A stretch of DNA of 64,000 nucleotides from contig CAUYUJ010001381.1 in assembly GCA_963575745.1 (NCBI GenBank), positions 175,469 through 239,468 on the forward strand. Reading direction: 5' to 3'. This document shows, in pieces, positions 1-11,715 of the stretch (position 1 is the first letter of the stretch; each line of letters starts with the position of its first letter). The stretch is from Prorocentrum cordatum. Its lineage: Eukaryota > Sar > Dinophyceae > Prorocentrales > Prorocentraceae. The notes under the pieces were generated by a model. That model was not told where the DNA came from. It searched no databases and saw only the letters and a list, made by a program, of their open reading frames with translations. The translations under genes and the position numbers were made by a program.

Positions 1-400
1 GGCGTCTCGGGGCGTCTTGGGGCGTCTTGAGGGCTCCTTGAGCTGTCTTAGGGCCTGGCGCCTTCTGAATCCGTCTTGGGAGCCGCTCTGGGCCATCGTG
101 GAACCTTGTTGGGACCCTTTTGGGCCGTCTTGGAAGTCTCTTGGGCCGGCTTGGGTGCGTCTTGGAGGCTTCTTGGGCCACCTTGGGGCCTTCCTTGGTC
201 GCTGAGGGACCATCTTGGAGGCATTTTGGGAAAATGTGAGAAAGTGCGCACCTTTCAAACACAAGGGGAGAATCAGTGATTTTGGCTTGTTCGGGTTCTA
301 CATCTTGGGCCGACTTGGGGGTATCTTGGGCCGACTTGGAGGTATCTTGGGCCGACTTGAAGGCCTTTCTGGCCTGCTTGGGCCGCCTTGTAAGCTTGCT
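1..400. repeat. CTTGG-type degenerate minisatellite
   Basis: The first 400 bases are a degenerate short-period repeat built on words such as CTTGGGGCGTCTTGG and CTTGGGCCGACTTGG, with a period of roughly 10 to 20 bases. The same family returns at 14.2-15.1 kb. No gene is supported here; open frames in it reflect the absence of stop codons in the repeat. Confidence 0.75.
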
Positions 401-554
401 CGGACATCTTGGACGCCTCGGAGAGCGCGAAGGAAGCGTCGAGGCTCCAAGGAACCCTCGGGAGGGGGGGGGCGATGCACGTAGAACTGCGTGGTGCGTG
501 GGTAGGTGGGCGGTTGGGTGGCCAGTAGAAGATTACAGACACCCAACCAAATAG

Positions 555-1371
555 TACTTGGCATTCTACAACGCCTCAACGCGCCAAGGGGCACGGTGGT
601 GGATCCACCAGGACGGGCAGAGATTTGCAGTGACCCAGCACATTGGCGCAGGCAGCATGCTTTGGCACACTGAGCTCGTATTCCCCAACTCGGCTTTAGC
701 CTCGAAGGCTGGTTCTGCTTATCACTTGACAATGTGAGGTATCCTTGCGTGGCGAAGCTTTGTGCATTTCTAATTCCAAGGGGGACGAGAGACAGAAGGG
801 AGTCTGCGCAGCTTGGAACAATGGGAAGCATGGCATTGTTAGCGCAATACTGCACACCGGTCCGGTCTTGAACTATGCGGCGGCGCAAGGAGTCGCTCTC
901 GCGTTCGCGAACACGTCATTGTCAATATGTTGCCATATACGCTGCCCAGTGTCTTTGTCGCGGCAGGAATGTCTTTCATAGACGGACCATTTATTGGGCT
1001 GCCGAGATCTCACTTCGCGGCGGTGACGCTGAATGCTGGTGGGATGGGGTGGCAGAGCTTCGTGCGCCGCATCCGCCCACAAATGCAAGCGCGCAGGGTG
1101 AACAGGGCGGCTTACAGTACTGATTGATGTTCCGAGCACCTCGGATGAAGCTGCTGTCCAAGACCTCCCATACGCAAAGCACAAGAGGGCTGTGTTCGCA
1201 GAAGTCCATATTCCAGGGCCAGTCTTCATCCTGGATGGTGTTTTGACGGCCCTGGCGGCCAGAAATGACTTCCAGATGCCGAACACAGCGGAATCATTCT
1301 GGCTTGTTCACAACCATATTGTGGTGTTGAGTTTTTCCCAACCATCCTGTGGTGTTGGGTCCTCATTTTGA
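555..1371 (+). pseudogene. decayed coding remnant, unknown family
   Basis: Three stretches read as normal-composition protein but in shifting frames. The first runs from 555 to a TGA at 735 and includes the segment WWIHQDGQRFAVTQHIGAGS. A second stretch covers about 745-1125 in two frames. The third runs from about 1118 to a TGA at 1369 and includes HIPGPVFILDGVLTALAARN. The residue mix (W, H, Y, F and hydrophobic runs) is unlike the surrounding low-complexity frames, so I read this as one old plus-strand coding sequence broken by frameshifts and a stop, or a gene whose introns I cannot place. I do not recognise the family. It sits between two minisatellites. Confidence 0.4.
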
Positions 1372-1377
1372 AGAGAC

Positions 1378-1446
1378 GTCGCCCCGCGTTTCTCCTCCTC
1401 CCCCTCCTCCTCTCCTCTCCTCCTCCCCCTCCTCCCCCTCCTCCCT
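1378..1446. repeat. CT-rich tract
   Basis: A TCC/CCT pyrimidine run directly before the 89-bp array. A similar tract with similar left flank (GAAGAGAC then a CGCGT word) recurs at 2768-2850 before the second subarray, so tract and array appear to have been duplicated together. Confidence 0.6.
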
Positions 1447-1469
1447 GCGTTTCACCCACCCAGTGCAGC

Positions 1470-2757
1470 GTTTCGTGGCCCGAAGGCCCCAGTGGCAGCG
1501 TTCGCATGGCGGCCCCGCCCCATTTCGGCACACCCCTCACGAGGATCGTGGCCCCATAGGGAGCTCCACCGAAGGCCCCAGTGGCAGCGTTCGCATGGCG
1601 GCCCCGCCATTTCGGCACACCCCTCACGAGGATCGTGGCCCCATAGGGAGCTCCACCGAAGGCGCCAGTGGCAGCGTTCGCATGGCGGCCCCGCCCCATT
1701 TCGGCACACCCCTCACGAGGATCGTGGCCCCATAGGGAGCTCCACCGAAGGCCCCAGCGGCAGCGTTCGCATGGCGGCCTCGGACCATTTCGGCACACCC
1801 CTCACGAGGATCGTGGCCCCATAGGGAGCTCCACCGAAGGCGCCAGTGGCAGCGGTCGCATGGCGGCCCCGCCCCATTGCGGCACACCCCTCACGAGGAT
1901 CGTGGCCCCATAGGGAGCTCCACCGAAGGCTCCAGTGGCAGCGTTCGCATGGCGGCCCCGCCCCATTTCGGGACACCCCTCACGAGGATCGTGGTCCCAT
2001 AGGGAGCTCCACCGAAGGCCCCAGTGGCAGCGTTCGCATGGTGGCCCCGCCCCATTTTGGTGCACCCGTCACGAGGATCGTGGCCCCATAGGGAGCTCCA
2101 CCGAAGGCCCCAGTGGCAGCGTTCGCATGGCGGCCCCGCCCCATTTTGGCGCACCCCTCACACGACTCGTGGCCCCATAGGGAGCTCCACCGAAGCCGCC
2201 TGTGGCAGCGTTCGCATGGCGGCCCCGCCCCATTTCGGCACACCCCTCACGAGGATCGTGGCCCCATAGGAGCTCCAGCGAAGGCCCCAGTGGCAGCGTT
2301 CGCATGGCGGCCCCGCCCCATTGCGGCACACCCCTCACGAGGATCGCGGCCCCACAGGGAGCTCCACCGAAGGCGCCAGTGGCAGCGTTCGCATGGCGGC
2401 CCCGCCTCATTTCGGCACACCCCTCACGAGGATCGTGGCCCCATAGGGAGCTCCACCGAAGGCGCCAGTGGCAGCGTTCGCATGGCGGCCTCGGACCATT
2501 TCGGCACACCCCTCACGAGGATCGTGGCCCCATAGGGAGCTCCACCGAAGGCTCCAGTGGCAGCGGCAGCGTCACGAGGATCGTGGCCCCAGCTGGCCCC
2601 AGTGGCAGCCGCATGGCGGCCTCGGGCCATTTCGGCACACCCCTCACGAGGATCGTGGCCCCATAAGGGAGCTCCACCGAAGGCGCCAGTGGCAGCGTTC
2701 GCATGGCGGCCTCGGGCCATTTCGGCACACCCCTCACGAGGATCGTGGCCCGATAGA
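1470..2757. repeat. 89-bp tandem repeat, subfamily 1
   Basis: About 14 head-to-tail copies of an 89-bp unit containing GGAGCTCCACCGAAGGCCCC, then GTGGCAGCGTTCGCATGGCG, then CACGAGGATCGTGGCCCCAT. The 89-bp period is seen from equally spaced GCATGGCGGCC words. Because 89 is not a multiple of three, the many open frames here rotate from unit to unit and are not a gene. Two degenerate units near 2550-2610 are shortened. Confidence 0.9.
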
Positions 2758-2859
2758 GAATTCTGAAGAGACAGGGCTCCGCGTCTCCTTCCTCTCCTCT
2801 CCTCCTCCCCATCATCCCTCCTCCGCCTCTGTGCCTCTGCCCTCCGCATGTTTCTGTTT

Positions 2860-4830
2860 CGGCACACCTCTCACACGTTTAGTGGCCCCATAGGGAGCTC
2901 CGCCGAAGGCCCCAGTGGCAGGGGTCGCATGCGAGCCCCGCCCCATTTCAGCACACCCCTTACACGTTTCGTGGCCCCATAGAGAGCTCCACCGAAGGCC
3001 CCAGTGGCAAGGTTCGCATGGCGGCCCCGACTCCATTGTGGCACAGTCCTCACACGCTTCGTGCCACAGTGGCAGCGTTCGCATGGCGGCCCCGCCCCAT
3101 TTCGGCACACTCCTCACACGTTTCGTGGTCCAAGAGGAGCTCCACTGAAGGGCTCTAGTGGCAAGGTTCGCATGACGGCTCCGCATAATTTCGGCACGCC
3201 CCTCTCACACGTTTCGTGGCCAGTGGTAGGGGTCGCATGGCGGCCCCGCCTCATTTCGGCAAACCCCTCTCACACGTTTCCTGGCCCCATAGAGAGCTCC
3301 ACCGAAGGCCCCAGTGGCAGCTTTCGCATGGCGGCCCCGCCCCATTTCGGCACACCCTCACACGTTTCGTGGCCCCATGGGGAGCTCCACCGAAGGCCCT
3401 AGTGGCAGGGTTCGCCTGGCGGCCCCGGCTCCATTGTGGCACACCCCTCGCACGTTTCGTCGCCCCAGGGGCGATTCCACCGACGGGCCCAGTGGCAAGG
3501 TTCGCATGGCGGCCTCGCCTCCACGTTTCGTGGCCCCATGGAGAGCTCCACCAAAGGCCGCAGTGGCAGCGTTCGCATGGCGGCCCCGCCCCATTTCGGC
3601 ACACCCCTCACACGTTTCCTGGCCCCATAGAGAGCTCCACTGAAGGGCCCAGTGACAGGGTTCGCATGGCGGCTCCGCCCAATTTTGGCACACCCTCACA
3701 CGTTTCGTGGCCCCATAGAGAGCTCCACCGAAGGCCCCAGTGGCAGCTTTCGCATGGCGGCCCCGGCTCCATTGTGGCACACCCATGAAGCGTTTTTCGT
3801 GGCCCCAGGGGCGACTTCACCGACGGGCCCAGTGGCAAGGTTCGCATGGCGGCCCCGGCTCCATTGTGGCACACCCCTCGCACGTTTCGCGGCCCCAGAG
3901 GGAGCTTCACCAAAGGCCACAGTGGCAGCGTTCGCATGGCGGCCCCGCCCCATTTCGGCACACCCCTCACACGTTTCGTGGCCCCAGAGGAGCTCCACCG
4001 AAGACCCCAATGGCAGGGGTCGCATGGCGGCTCCTCCGAATTTCGGCACACCCCTCACACCCTTCGTGGCCCCATAGGGAGTTCCACCAAAGGCCCCAGT
4101 GGCAGGGGTCGCATGGCGGCCCCGCCGCATTTCGGCACACCCCTCACACGTATCTTGGCCCCATAGAGAGCTCCACCGAAGGCCCCAGTGGCAGCTTTCG
4201 CATGGCGGCCCCGCCCCATGTCGGCACACCCCTCACACGTTTCGTGGCCCCATAGGGAGCTCCACCGAAGACCCCAGTGGCAGGGGTCGCCTCCATCGTG
4301 GCACACCCATCACACGTTTCGTGGCCCCATGAGGAGCTCCACCGACGGCCCCAGTGGCAGCGTTCGCATGGCGGCCCCGCCCCATTGTGGCACACCCTTC
4401 GCACGTTTCGTGGCCCCATAAGGGGTCGCCTGGCGGCCCCGCCTCCATTGTGGCACACCCCTCACACGTTTCGTGGCCCCATGGGCGATTCCACCGACGG
4501 CCCAGTGGCAGGGTTCGCATGGCGGCTCCGCCTCCTTTCGGCCCCTCCCCGCACGTTTCGTGGCCACATAGGGAGTTCCACTGCAGGCCTCAGCGGCAGG
4601 GTTCGCATGGCGGCGTCGCTTCAATTTCGGCACACCCCTCACACGCCTCGCGGCCCCACATCGAGCTCTACGGCAGGCCCCGGTGGCAGGGTTCGTATGC
4701 CTTCGCCTGACTATTTTGACACACCTCTCACATCTTTCGTGGCCCATAGGAAAGTCCGCCGAAGGCCCCAGTGGCAGCACCCGCATGCGTCCCGCAGCCC
4801 ACTTCGGCACACCCCGCACACGTTTTGGGG
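2860..4830. repeat. 89-bp tandem repeat, subfamily 2
   Basis: About 20 further units of the same family in which the CACGAGGATCG word is replaced by CACACGTTTCG. Copies are more diverged, with deletions, and decay toward 4.8 kb. No gene is supported. Confidence 0.85.
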
Positions 4831-4974
4831 TTCCCATCCGCGTTGCCCCGTGCTCCGTCCCTCTCGCTGCGCGCTGCCTATGATGAGAAGGTAATGTCCT
4901 ACATTGCTCACAGCTGCGCATGGTTGGTTCCTTCGTCAGGCTAAGTTTCTTCAGGGCGCTGGAGGCCTTGACGA

Positions 4975-5222
4975 TACATGATGACGAGGGTGATGCTTAT
5001 TGTGAGGACTTGAACGGTGATGATGTTTATGCTGCTGGTGATGAGGATGCTGATGATGATGACGATGATGCTGCTGCTGCTGAGCTGATGATGATGGTGA
5101 TGCTGATTATGGTGATGATGATGCTGCTGCTGATGATAATGATGACGGTGATGCCGATGTTGATGATGATACGGCTGATGCTGTTGATGACAACGATGAC
5201 GCTGGTGGTGATGATGGTGGTA

Positions 5223-5254
<32 letters not shown>

Positions 5255-5712
5255 GGTGGCGATGGTGATGATGATGCTGGTGGTGGTGGTGATTATGATG
5301 CTGATGGTGGTGGATGTTGATGTTGATGATGACGATGATTATGGTGGTGATGATTATGATGCTGATGCTGATGCTGATGATGATGATGATGGTGGTGATG
5401 ATGATGTTAATGCTGATGATGATGATGACGATTCCGATGACGATGATGGGAATGATGGTGATGGTGATGCTGCTGATGATGACGATGCTGATGCTGATGA
5501 TGGTGATGCTGATGAGGATGCTGATGCTGCTGCTGCTGATGATGCCATTGATGGTGATCATGTAAATGATGCTGATGTTGATGATGATGGTGATGCTGAT
5601 GAATGATGATGCTGATGATGATGATGACGCTGATGATGACGACGACGATGATGATGAGGATGTTGATGATGTTGATGCTGCTGCTGATGATGATGCGGAC
5701 GATGAGGATGAC

Positions 5713-5746
<34 letters not shown>

Positions 5747-5810
5747 TTGATGATGATGATGATGATGATGATACTGATGATGATGATGATGCTGATGCTG
5801 ATGCTGATGC

Positions 5811-5866
<56 letters not shown>

Positions 5867-5868
5867 GT
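4975..5868. repeat. GAT/ATG trinucleotide array
   Basis: An almost uninterrupted trinucleotide array, mostly GAT with GCT, GGT and GAC variants, becoming a pure GAT run at about 5705-5868. It translates as poly-Asp, poly-Met or poly-Ser/His depending on frame, so the long frames over it are artefacts. Confidence 0.92.
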
Positions 5869-6080
5869 CCCTCCTCTTCCTCCTCGTCCTGCTCCTCCCA
5901 GCTCTCATCGGATGGGCGTCCCACCCAGTTTTCCTTTCTCTCCTCTCTGACGCTTTACCTCCATGGGCAGTGAACCTCCTCCTCCTCATCCTCATCCTCC
6001 GTCTCCTCCTCCCTCCCTCCCTCCCTCTTCCCTCCTCCCCCCCTCCTACTACTCCCCCTCTTCTGTCCCTCTTGCCCCCC
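5869..6080. repeat. CT-rich tract
   Basis: Pyrimidine-rich (TCC)n-like stretch following the GAT array. No gene attached to it was found. Confidence 0.6.
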
Positions 6081-9000
6081 CCCGTCCCAACGGGCCTTCG
6101 GGCGGGGCGAAAAGCCACTCAGGCTCAGCCAAGAAGAGGATCGGACAATTCAAGAAACAGCGAATGCTGCCAAGACGGAGGTGCCTCGCCATTTTTCGGG
6201 CCTCAGGGCTGTCAAACTGTGGCTCACGAGGGAGCGCCGGCTCTGGGGGAGAGAGTCGGGGCTTCCAGGGGACAAGTCGAGGCACAAAAGGTCTGGGCGC
6301 ACGCAGGGTCTCGAGCAGTCTGCGGAAAGGCGCGCGGGAGGTCCTCGAGAATCGACTCGGCGGCTCGTGGCCTGTGGCGCCCTCGTGGCCCCCTCGCGCG
6401 CCCTCTCGCGCGCCCCCCCGCGCCGCGGCCTCAAGAGCAGATCTGGTGGCCCTCGTGCGGCCCTCTTGTGCGGCCCCAGTGTCGCGCGGGGCGCGTAGGC
6501 CTCTGGTCGATCTGGCTGCCTGCCGTGGCCCGACTCCCGCTGGCCCCTCGCGCCCCCCCCCCCCCCCGCGCGGGGGCGCTCACGAGGTCGACCTGGTGGC
6601 CCGTCCTGGCGTGCCCGGGTCGCTGGGAGGCTCGAGCAGATCGCCTCGGAGATTCTTCGACGTCCTCTGCCTCCGGAGGCCGTTTCGGGGTCCCGGGGGC
6701 CGTTTTAGGCAAAAAGGGCGATTTGGGATGAGCAGCTGGTCTGGGGGAAGGGGTCGAGAGCTCGGGGCCAACGACTCGAAACGTCGCGTCGTCTGAGGTC
6801 ACGGCGTGGGAAGGGGCGCCAGAGCGGATTTGGTGATTCGTGTCCCGTGGCCCCCCTCGCGACCCCCGCTCGCGCCGCCTTCCTGAGACCATGGGCATCC
6901 TTCTACACTTACGGACAAGCAGAAAAGAAGGTCTGCGATTTCAGGGGCGCTAAGAGACAGTCTCGGCGCCCTCCTGGGCCATCGGGGGGCTCTCAGCCTT
7001 CCTGAGACTATCTGAGGCCGAAGATCTTTGCAGCCACAATTTTTAAGGGGTTCGGGGCTTTCGGGGCCTTGCTGCCACACTCGTATATTTCCAATGGCGA
7101 TGCTTTGATTTAGCTAGTTGTGTTTGTATCAGATCTTCGCTCGTTCCCATCCTCGGGTGCACATGCTCGCTCGGCCACGCCCTCTCAGGATCAGCCTCTT
7201 CGATGTTTCAACTTGCGTGGCTGTTTGCGTCGTAAAGCAAACAGGATGATGGCATTACGTATGCAACTTCGGTGCCATGCGTTTTGCGCGGATTCCAAAG
7301 CACGTGTGCCGGTGCGCGGGGATATGCTTACACACGGCGTTTGGAGCAAGCAAATATATTTGCGCGCAGGCGTGCTGCAAGCAACACAGTTTGCCGAGTG
7401 ATGTGGCCTTGCTGCCCGCCCACACACCCGCATGTTCGCCGCACGCCACAAGTTGACTGGCGCAGCGCCAGCGCGAGTCATTCGCGCATTCATGCGTGCT
7501 TCAATATTGCCATGCGCGTGACGTTCGCGTTTGCACCCGATGCGTGCTGTTTCAGCAGTGGATTTGCCAAGGAGAAGGTTCCGGTTTCTTGCTAGACTTT
7601 CTCTCTGCCCGGATCACCCCCTCGTTTCTACATCGGGGAGGCTTCGCTAAACATGTGAAGCACCCTGGTGAAGTTTTACAGTTGTCGCATATCCTTTTCT
7701 GATCCGCCCTTACGTTATTGTGAAGGCCTTACGGCCGGTGCCGCCGACCCTGAAGGCGGGACCTCACCGGGACCCCCTCTGGCGCCAGTACCCGCCGGGA
7801 CCCTAGGGAGGGGTGGTCTTCTGACTCAGGACCCCACCTCCGCCACATGCGGGACATCCCCGGGATCCCCGTTGGCGACCCCCCAGAGGGGGTGGTTCCC
7901 TGGGCTCCCTGTCCACAGGCGGGACCCCCCGTGGGGACCTGCCAGGACCCCGGGAGGGGTGCGGTAATCTGGCCCGTGGCCCCTTTCCCGCCCCTTCTCT
8001 CCCCCCTCCCTCTACCCCCCCTTCAATCACTGTTCCATATTGATACACACCCCCTCCCCCCCAGGCGACCAGCAGCCAACCAGGAACAATGCCAAAACAA
8101 GTAAAACACATTCTGCTTCCAAGTTCTGAGAATGCGCAATTTACTCGATGCGGGCCCCTCCTAACACCACTGTCGAAAACAATACAAAGTACACTGTGGA
8201 GCAAAGTCTTGAGTCATGCTCGTGAGGCCCGCCTGCATTTCGTATTGTTTTTGACACGGGCGGCGGGGGTGTCAGCATATTGCCTGCTGTGCGCAGGGCC
8301 ATCATCCTTTCACACAAGCAATACAACATGCACTTCGCGGCTAAATCTGGATCATGCGCGGCCACCCCGCGATAATTGTCAAGTGGTTTTCGACGGGGAC
8401 GGCGGGGGTGGTGGCGTATGGCCTGCTGTGCGCAGGCCCACCAGACACAATGATGGGCATTGATTTTCGGCAAGGGTGGTGGGGGCCGACATGTTTCCCG
8501 ATGTGTGCTGTCACGTGCGCAGGCGCACCTTACACACTCTGCACGTGCCCCGAACGTGGCGCACCTGGCGCGGCTGGAGTATGCGGCACACCTGGCGCAC
8601 GTGGAGCATGTTGCGCCCCAGGGGTGCCTGGCGCACGTGGCGCGCCTGGCACGCGTGGCGCAGCTCGCCCCAGCGTCGCGCACATGGGGTCGGTTTTGCC
8701 CAGTAGCTGTCCATCCCGAAGACGACCGCTGAACATGCTGAGGCTCGTGTGTTTTGTATGTGTTGGAAGGGCGGGTGGGAACGAGCTTGACGGCTTGCTA
8801 TCTAGAACGGTGCCTTGACCTCCCCCGGAACCCCCTCCCGTCAGGGAGGGGGAAAGGGAGGGAATCGACTTAACCACGACGTTACTTTTCTCAGTTCGTT
8901 CCTTTTTCTCTTGGGACTGGCGACGAAGACGACGACAGCGTCTCACGCACGCCCAAGGTCGGCGGATGACCAGGAAACTGGATATTCATGACGTTGCTGG

Positions 9001-9500
9001 CCTGGGGGAGGGATGGATACCTACTTGGATGTATGTGTTTCAGCGCTCGGCCATTCTATTGCAGGGTGCGCACGCCTCCACATGCTCCACATAGGAACCC
9101 AGCCATGCGCGTTTCCAGCTTCCTGGTGAAGCCTTAAGCTGTGATTGATCCGGCTTCTCGCCCAAAGGGCGCCGTGGGGAGAGGCGCGCCCACGTGTCTC
9201 ACGGGAGTATGTAAGGTTGCACGGGGGGATGCCTCGTCTAATTCTTGTTTGATCTTTCTTGTGTGCTCAACCAGCAGAGACAGCCTAGACCTTAAAGCAG
9301 GAGGCAATCCGAAACGCCAGCCGGTGTTTTTGTTAGGCTTGCCCGTTTTCCACCCCTGTTCTCTGCGTATCGCGTGATCGTCATCATGGAGGTGGTCATC
9401 AGTCAGTGGAGGGGAAAGGTGAATCTGCAGTTAAGTGTTGGCCCAAGCCGCTGGGCTGAGCGAGGTGACCTGCAGGTCGACACCTCGACCGCCGTGGGCA
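6081..9500. other. no supported gene; short local repeats
   Basis: I see no exon here. Local structure includes a 15-C run at 6553-6567, CTCGCGCGCCC-type repeats at 6370-6600, a GGGACCCC-rich cluster at 7740-7970, an imperfect direct duplication around the word GCCTGCTGTGCGCAGG (about 8277 and 8425), and a 15-bp minisatellite of CACCTGGCGCACGTGG type at 8550-8670. The stretch 9000-9500 holds nothing I can name and leads into the first WW exon. Confidence 0.5.
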
Positions 9501-9527
9501 GGAAGGAACACACACTTTCGTGCCAGC

Positions 9528-9749
9528 ATGCAGCCGGCGCAGCAGGCGACGCGCGTGTTGCGAGAGTTCCACAGCGGATGGATGGAGTGTGAAGACGCGC
9601 AGGGCGTGTTCTACTATAACAACATAACTAAGCAGAGCTGCGACGATGTACCGCCAGAGCTGCGCGCAGCCGCGCCCCCGCCACAGCAGCCGCAGTTGCA
9701 GCAGCAGATGCAGCAGCAGATGCAGCAGCCGCAGCAGGCGCAGCAGCAG
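9528..9749 (+). CDS. WW-domain gene, exon 1 (first WW domain)
   Basis: This is the start of a multi-exon plus-strand gene. The ATG at 9528 opens a frame reading MQPAQQATRVLRE, then a WW-type domain (about residues 9-46): GW, a Cys, DAQG, FYYNN, then KQSCDDVPPELR. A Q-rich linker ends at CAGCAGCAG with a GT donor at 9750. WW domains bind proline-rich ligands, commonly in splicing, transcription or signalling proteins. Here the second signature Trp is replaced (SCDD), so ligand binding may differ from canonical. The second domain, split between exons 2 and 3, repeats this almost residue for residue, which supports both. The exon is 74 codons, phase 0. Upstream exons are possible but this ATG fits well. 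Gene identity beyond WW/Q-rich is unknown. Confidence 0.62.
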
Positions 9750-10100
9750 GTGTCGGGCTTAACGAACGAGAGGGACGCGAGAGAGGGGTGCTTACGAAAA
9801 CCGCTGCACGCAGCTGGCTTCGCCCCGACGCCGGGTGCTTTCCTCCAATACTGGCGCTTCTGGCGCTGGGAGGCGCTGGGAAAATCAGTCACGTGAGCTG
9901 ATTCGCTACCCCCCTCACTAACTCAGGCATGCCCAGGGCTAACCAGAATGCTCACAGAGCGCTTTGCAACGCTTTGGAACGGCGCGCCCAATACGCCCTC
10001 CGGACCCGCCAGCTCTCAGAGACTCCCGATATATCCTTCTCCGCATTTGCCCTCACCCTGCCTTCGTCTTGCGACCCCCCCGCTTTCGTCCGAGCTGAAG

Positions 10101-10175
10101 GTGGAGGTGCTGCGTGAACTCCCTCGGGACTGGGTGCAATGCCGCGACGCGCAGGGCATCTTCTATTACAACAAG
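10101..10175 (+). CDS. WW-domain gene, exon 2 (first half of WW domain 2)
   Basis: Twenty-five codons, VEVLRELPRDW then VQCRDAQGIFYYNK, preceded by CTGAAG|G (AG|G acceptor) and followed by a GC donor (AAG|GCCGGC). It matches the first half of the exon-1 domain (RVLREFHSGW then MECEDAQGVFYYNN), then stops exactly where an intron would split the domain. The matching second half lies at 12757. Phase 0 at both ends. Confidence 0.6.
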
Positions 10176-10321
10176 GCCGGCGCGAGTATACACCCGTCTC
10201 TAAAAAGGACGGTACTGTATGTACATCAATAAGCAAAGCACGACATCAGAGTGAGGGGGCCGAACGGTCATTCACTGTCCCTGGGTGCGTGGCTGAAGTG
10301 GGATTCCGCGGTGCGGATTCG

Positions 10322-10336
10322 TGTTGTTGTTGTTGT

Positions 10337-10369
<33 letters not shown>

Positions 10370-11465
10370 GTTGTCGTCGTCCCACCCGCCACCCGCCCCG
10401 CGACCCACCGGCGACCCACCCCGCGACCCACCCGCGACCCACCCGCGACCCACCCGCGACCCACCCCGCGACCCACCCCGCGACCCATCCCGCGACCCAC
10501 CCCGCGACCCACCCGCGACCCACCCGCGACCCACCCGCGACCCACCCCACGACCCACCCCGCGACCCACCGGCGACCCACCCGCGACCCACCCGCGACCC
10601 ACCGCACCCCGCGACTCACCCGCGACCCACCCGCGACCCACCCGCGACCCACCCGCGACCCACCCGCGACCCACCCCGCGACCCACCCGCGACCCACCCG
10701 CGACCCAAACCACGTTCAAGGTACAAACCAACATTTTCGGCGCCTGCGGCGGGCTTTTTTTGCATTCCTTCCAGGTGGAGAGCCCGCGACCCACCCCGCG
10801 ACCAACTCGCGACCAACCCGCGACCCAAACCACGTTCAGGGTACAAACCACATTTTTCGGCGCCTGCGGCGGGCATCTTTTGCATTCGTTCTAGGTGGAG
10901 AGACCGCAGCCCACCCGCGACCACGTTCAGGGTACAAACCAAATTTTTCGGCGCCTGCGGCGGGCATCTTGTGCATTCGTTCCTGGTGGAGAACCCGCGG
11001 CCCACCAGCGACCCAAACCACGTTCAGTGTACAAACCAAATTTTTCGGCGCCTGCGGCGGGCTGCTTTTGCAGGAGGACGAGGAGGAGGAGGAGGAGGAG
11101 GAGGAGGAGGAGGAGGAGGAGGAGGAGGAGGAGGGGGAGGAAGACGACGACGACGACGACGACGACGTCGACGACGACGACAAAAAGGAGGAGGGGGGAG
11201 GATCGGGAGGGGGGGAAGAGGAGGAGGACGACGAGGAGGATCATGACGACAATGGGAGGACGATGATGGAAGGACGAGGGGGGGAGAGGGAGGACGAGGA
11301 AGAGGAGGAGGAGGAGGACGAGGTGGAGGAGGAGGACGACGATGACGATGAGGACGAGGACGAGGACGAGGGAGGAGGAGGAGGAGGAGGAGGAGGAGGA
11401 GGAGGAGGCGGAGGAGGAGGAGGAGGAGGAGGAGGAGGGGGAGAAGGAGAGCGCCATCGACAGGG
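10322..11465. repeat. compound minisatellite in intron 2
   Basis: In order: a GTT run (10322-10380); about 30 copies of an 11-bp CGCGACCCACC unit (10381-10710); four copies of a roughly 75-bp unit, about 95-120 bp apart, carrying ACGTTCAGGGTACAAACC, TTTTCGGCGCCTGCGGCGGG and a TTTGCATTCGTTC word (starting near 10707, 10827, 10919, 11015); and a GGA/GAC purine array (11076-11460). No coding function is supported despite long open frames in several frames. Confidence 0.88.
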
Positions 11466-11535
11466 AAGGTGGGGGCCACGAGGTCCGCCGGCTTGACGAC
11501 GCCCGCGTCGCCCGCGCCCGCCCCCTCACTCTTAT

Positions 11536-11547
11536 CCGCAATTGCGG
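11536..11547. repeat. isolated CCGCAATTGCGG palindrome
   Basis: A perfect 12-bp palindrome identical to the AATT variant of the word that is abundant at 53.6-63.8 kb. It is the only intact copy I found in the first 53 kb. Confidence 0.6.
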
Positions 11548-11555
11548 GGTGCTAT

Positions 11556-11715
11556 ATAAGCATAAACTTTCGGAGGTCTGCACGGACTTCTTCGATCGGC
11601 GCTAGGCCCCCAGGCGGCGCCTCCGGCGCCAACCCTGGCGCGCTCCGTGCGCCATGGACGGGGGTCCAGTGCGGGTCCACGAAATCCGCGCGCACCTCCG
11701 AAAGTCAACATGTAT
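11556..11715. mobile_element. short inverted-repeat element, copy 1
   Basis: The left arm contains ACTTTCGGAGGTCTGCACGG and the right arm is its imperfect reverse complement (CCGCGCGCACCTCCGAAAGT), about 25 bp each, around a GC-rich interior with CCCTGGCGCGCTC. The arms and part of the interior match the element at 12998-13148. The size (about 160 bp) and terminal inverted repeats suggest a MITE-like or introner-like element; no coding capacity. Confidence 0.55.

Noticed and set aside
1-400. CTTGGGCCATC-type repeats as degenerate spliced leaders
   Set aside because: Similarity to the leader is limited to a few bases per unit and follows from the repeat's own composition.
1349-4894. Series of 80-200 codon frames with repeated MAAFAWRP-like peptides
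   Set aside because: They track the 89-bp satellite, whose period rotates the frame; no gene-like ends or splice signals.
4920-5973. Long poly-Asp, poly-Met and poly-Ser/His frames
   Set aside because: They are translations of the GAT array in different frames; all frames are open because the repeat has no stop.
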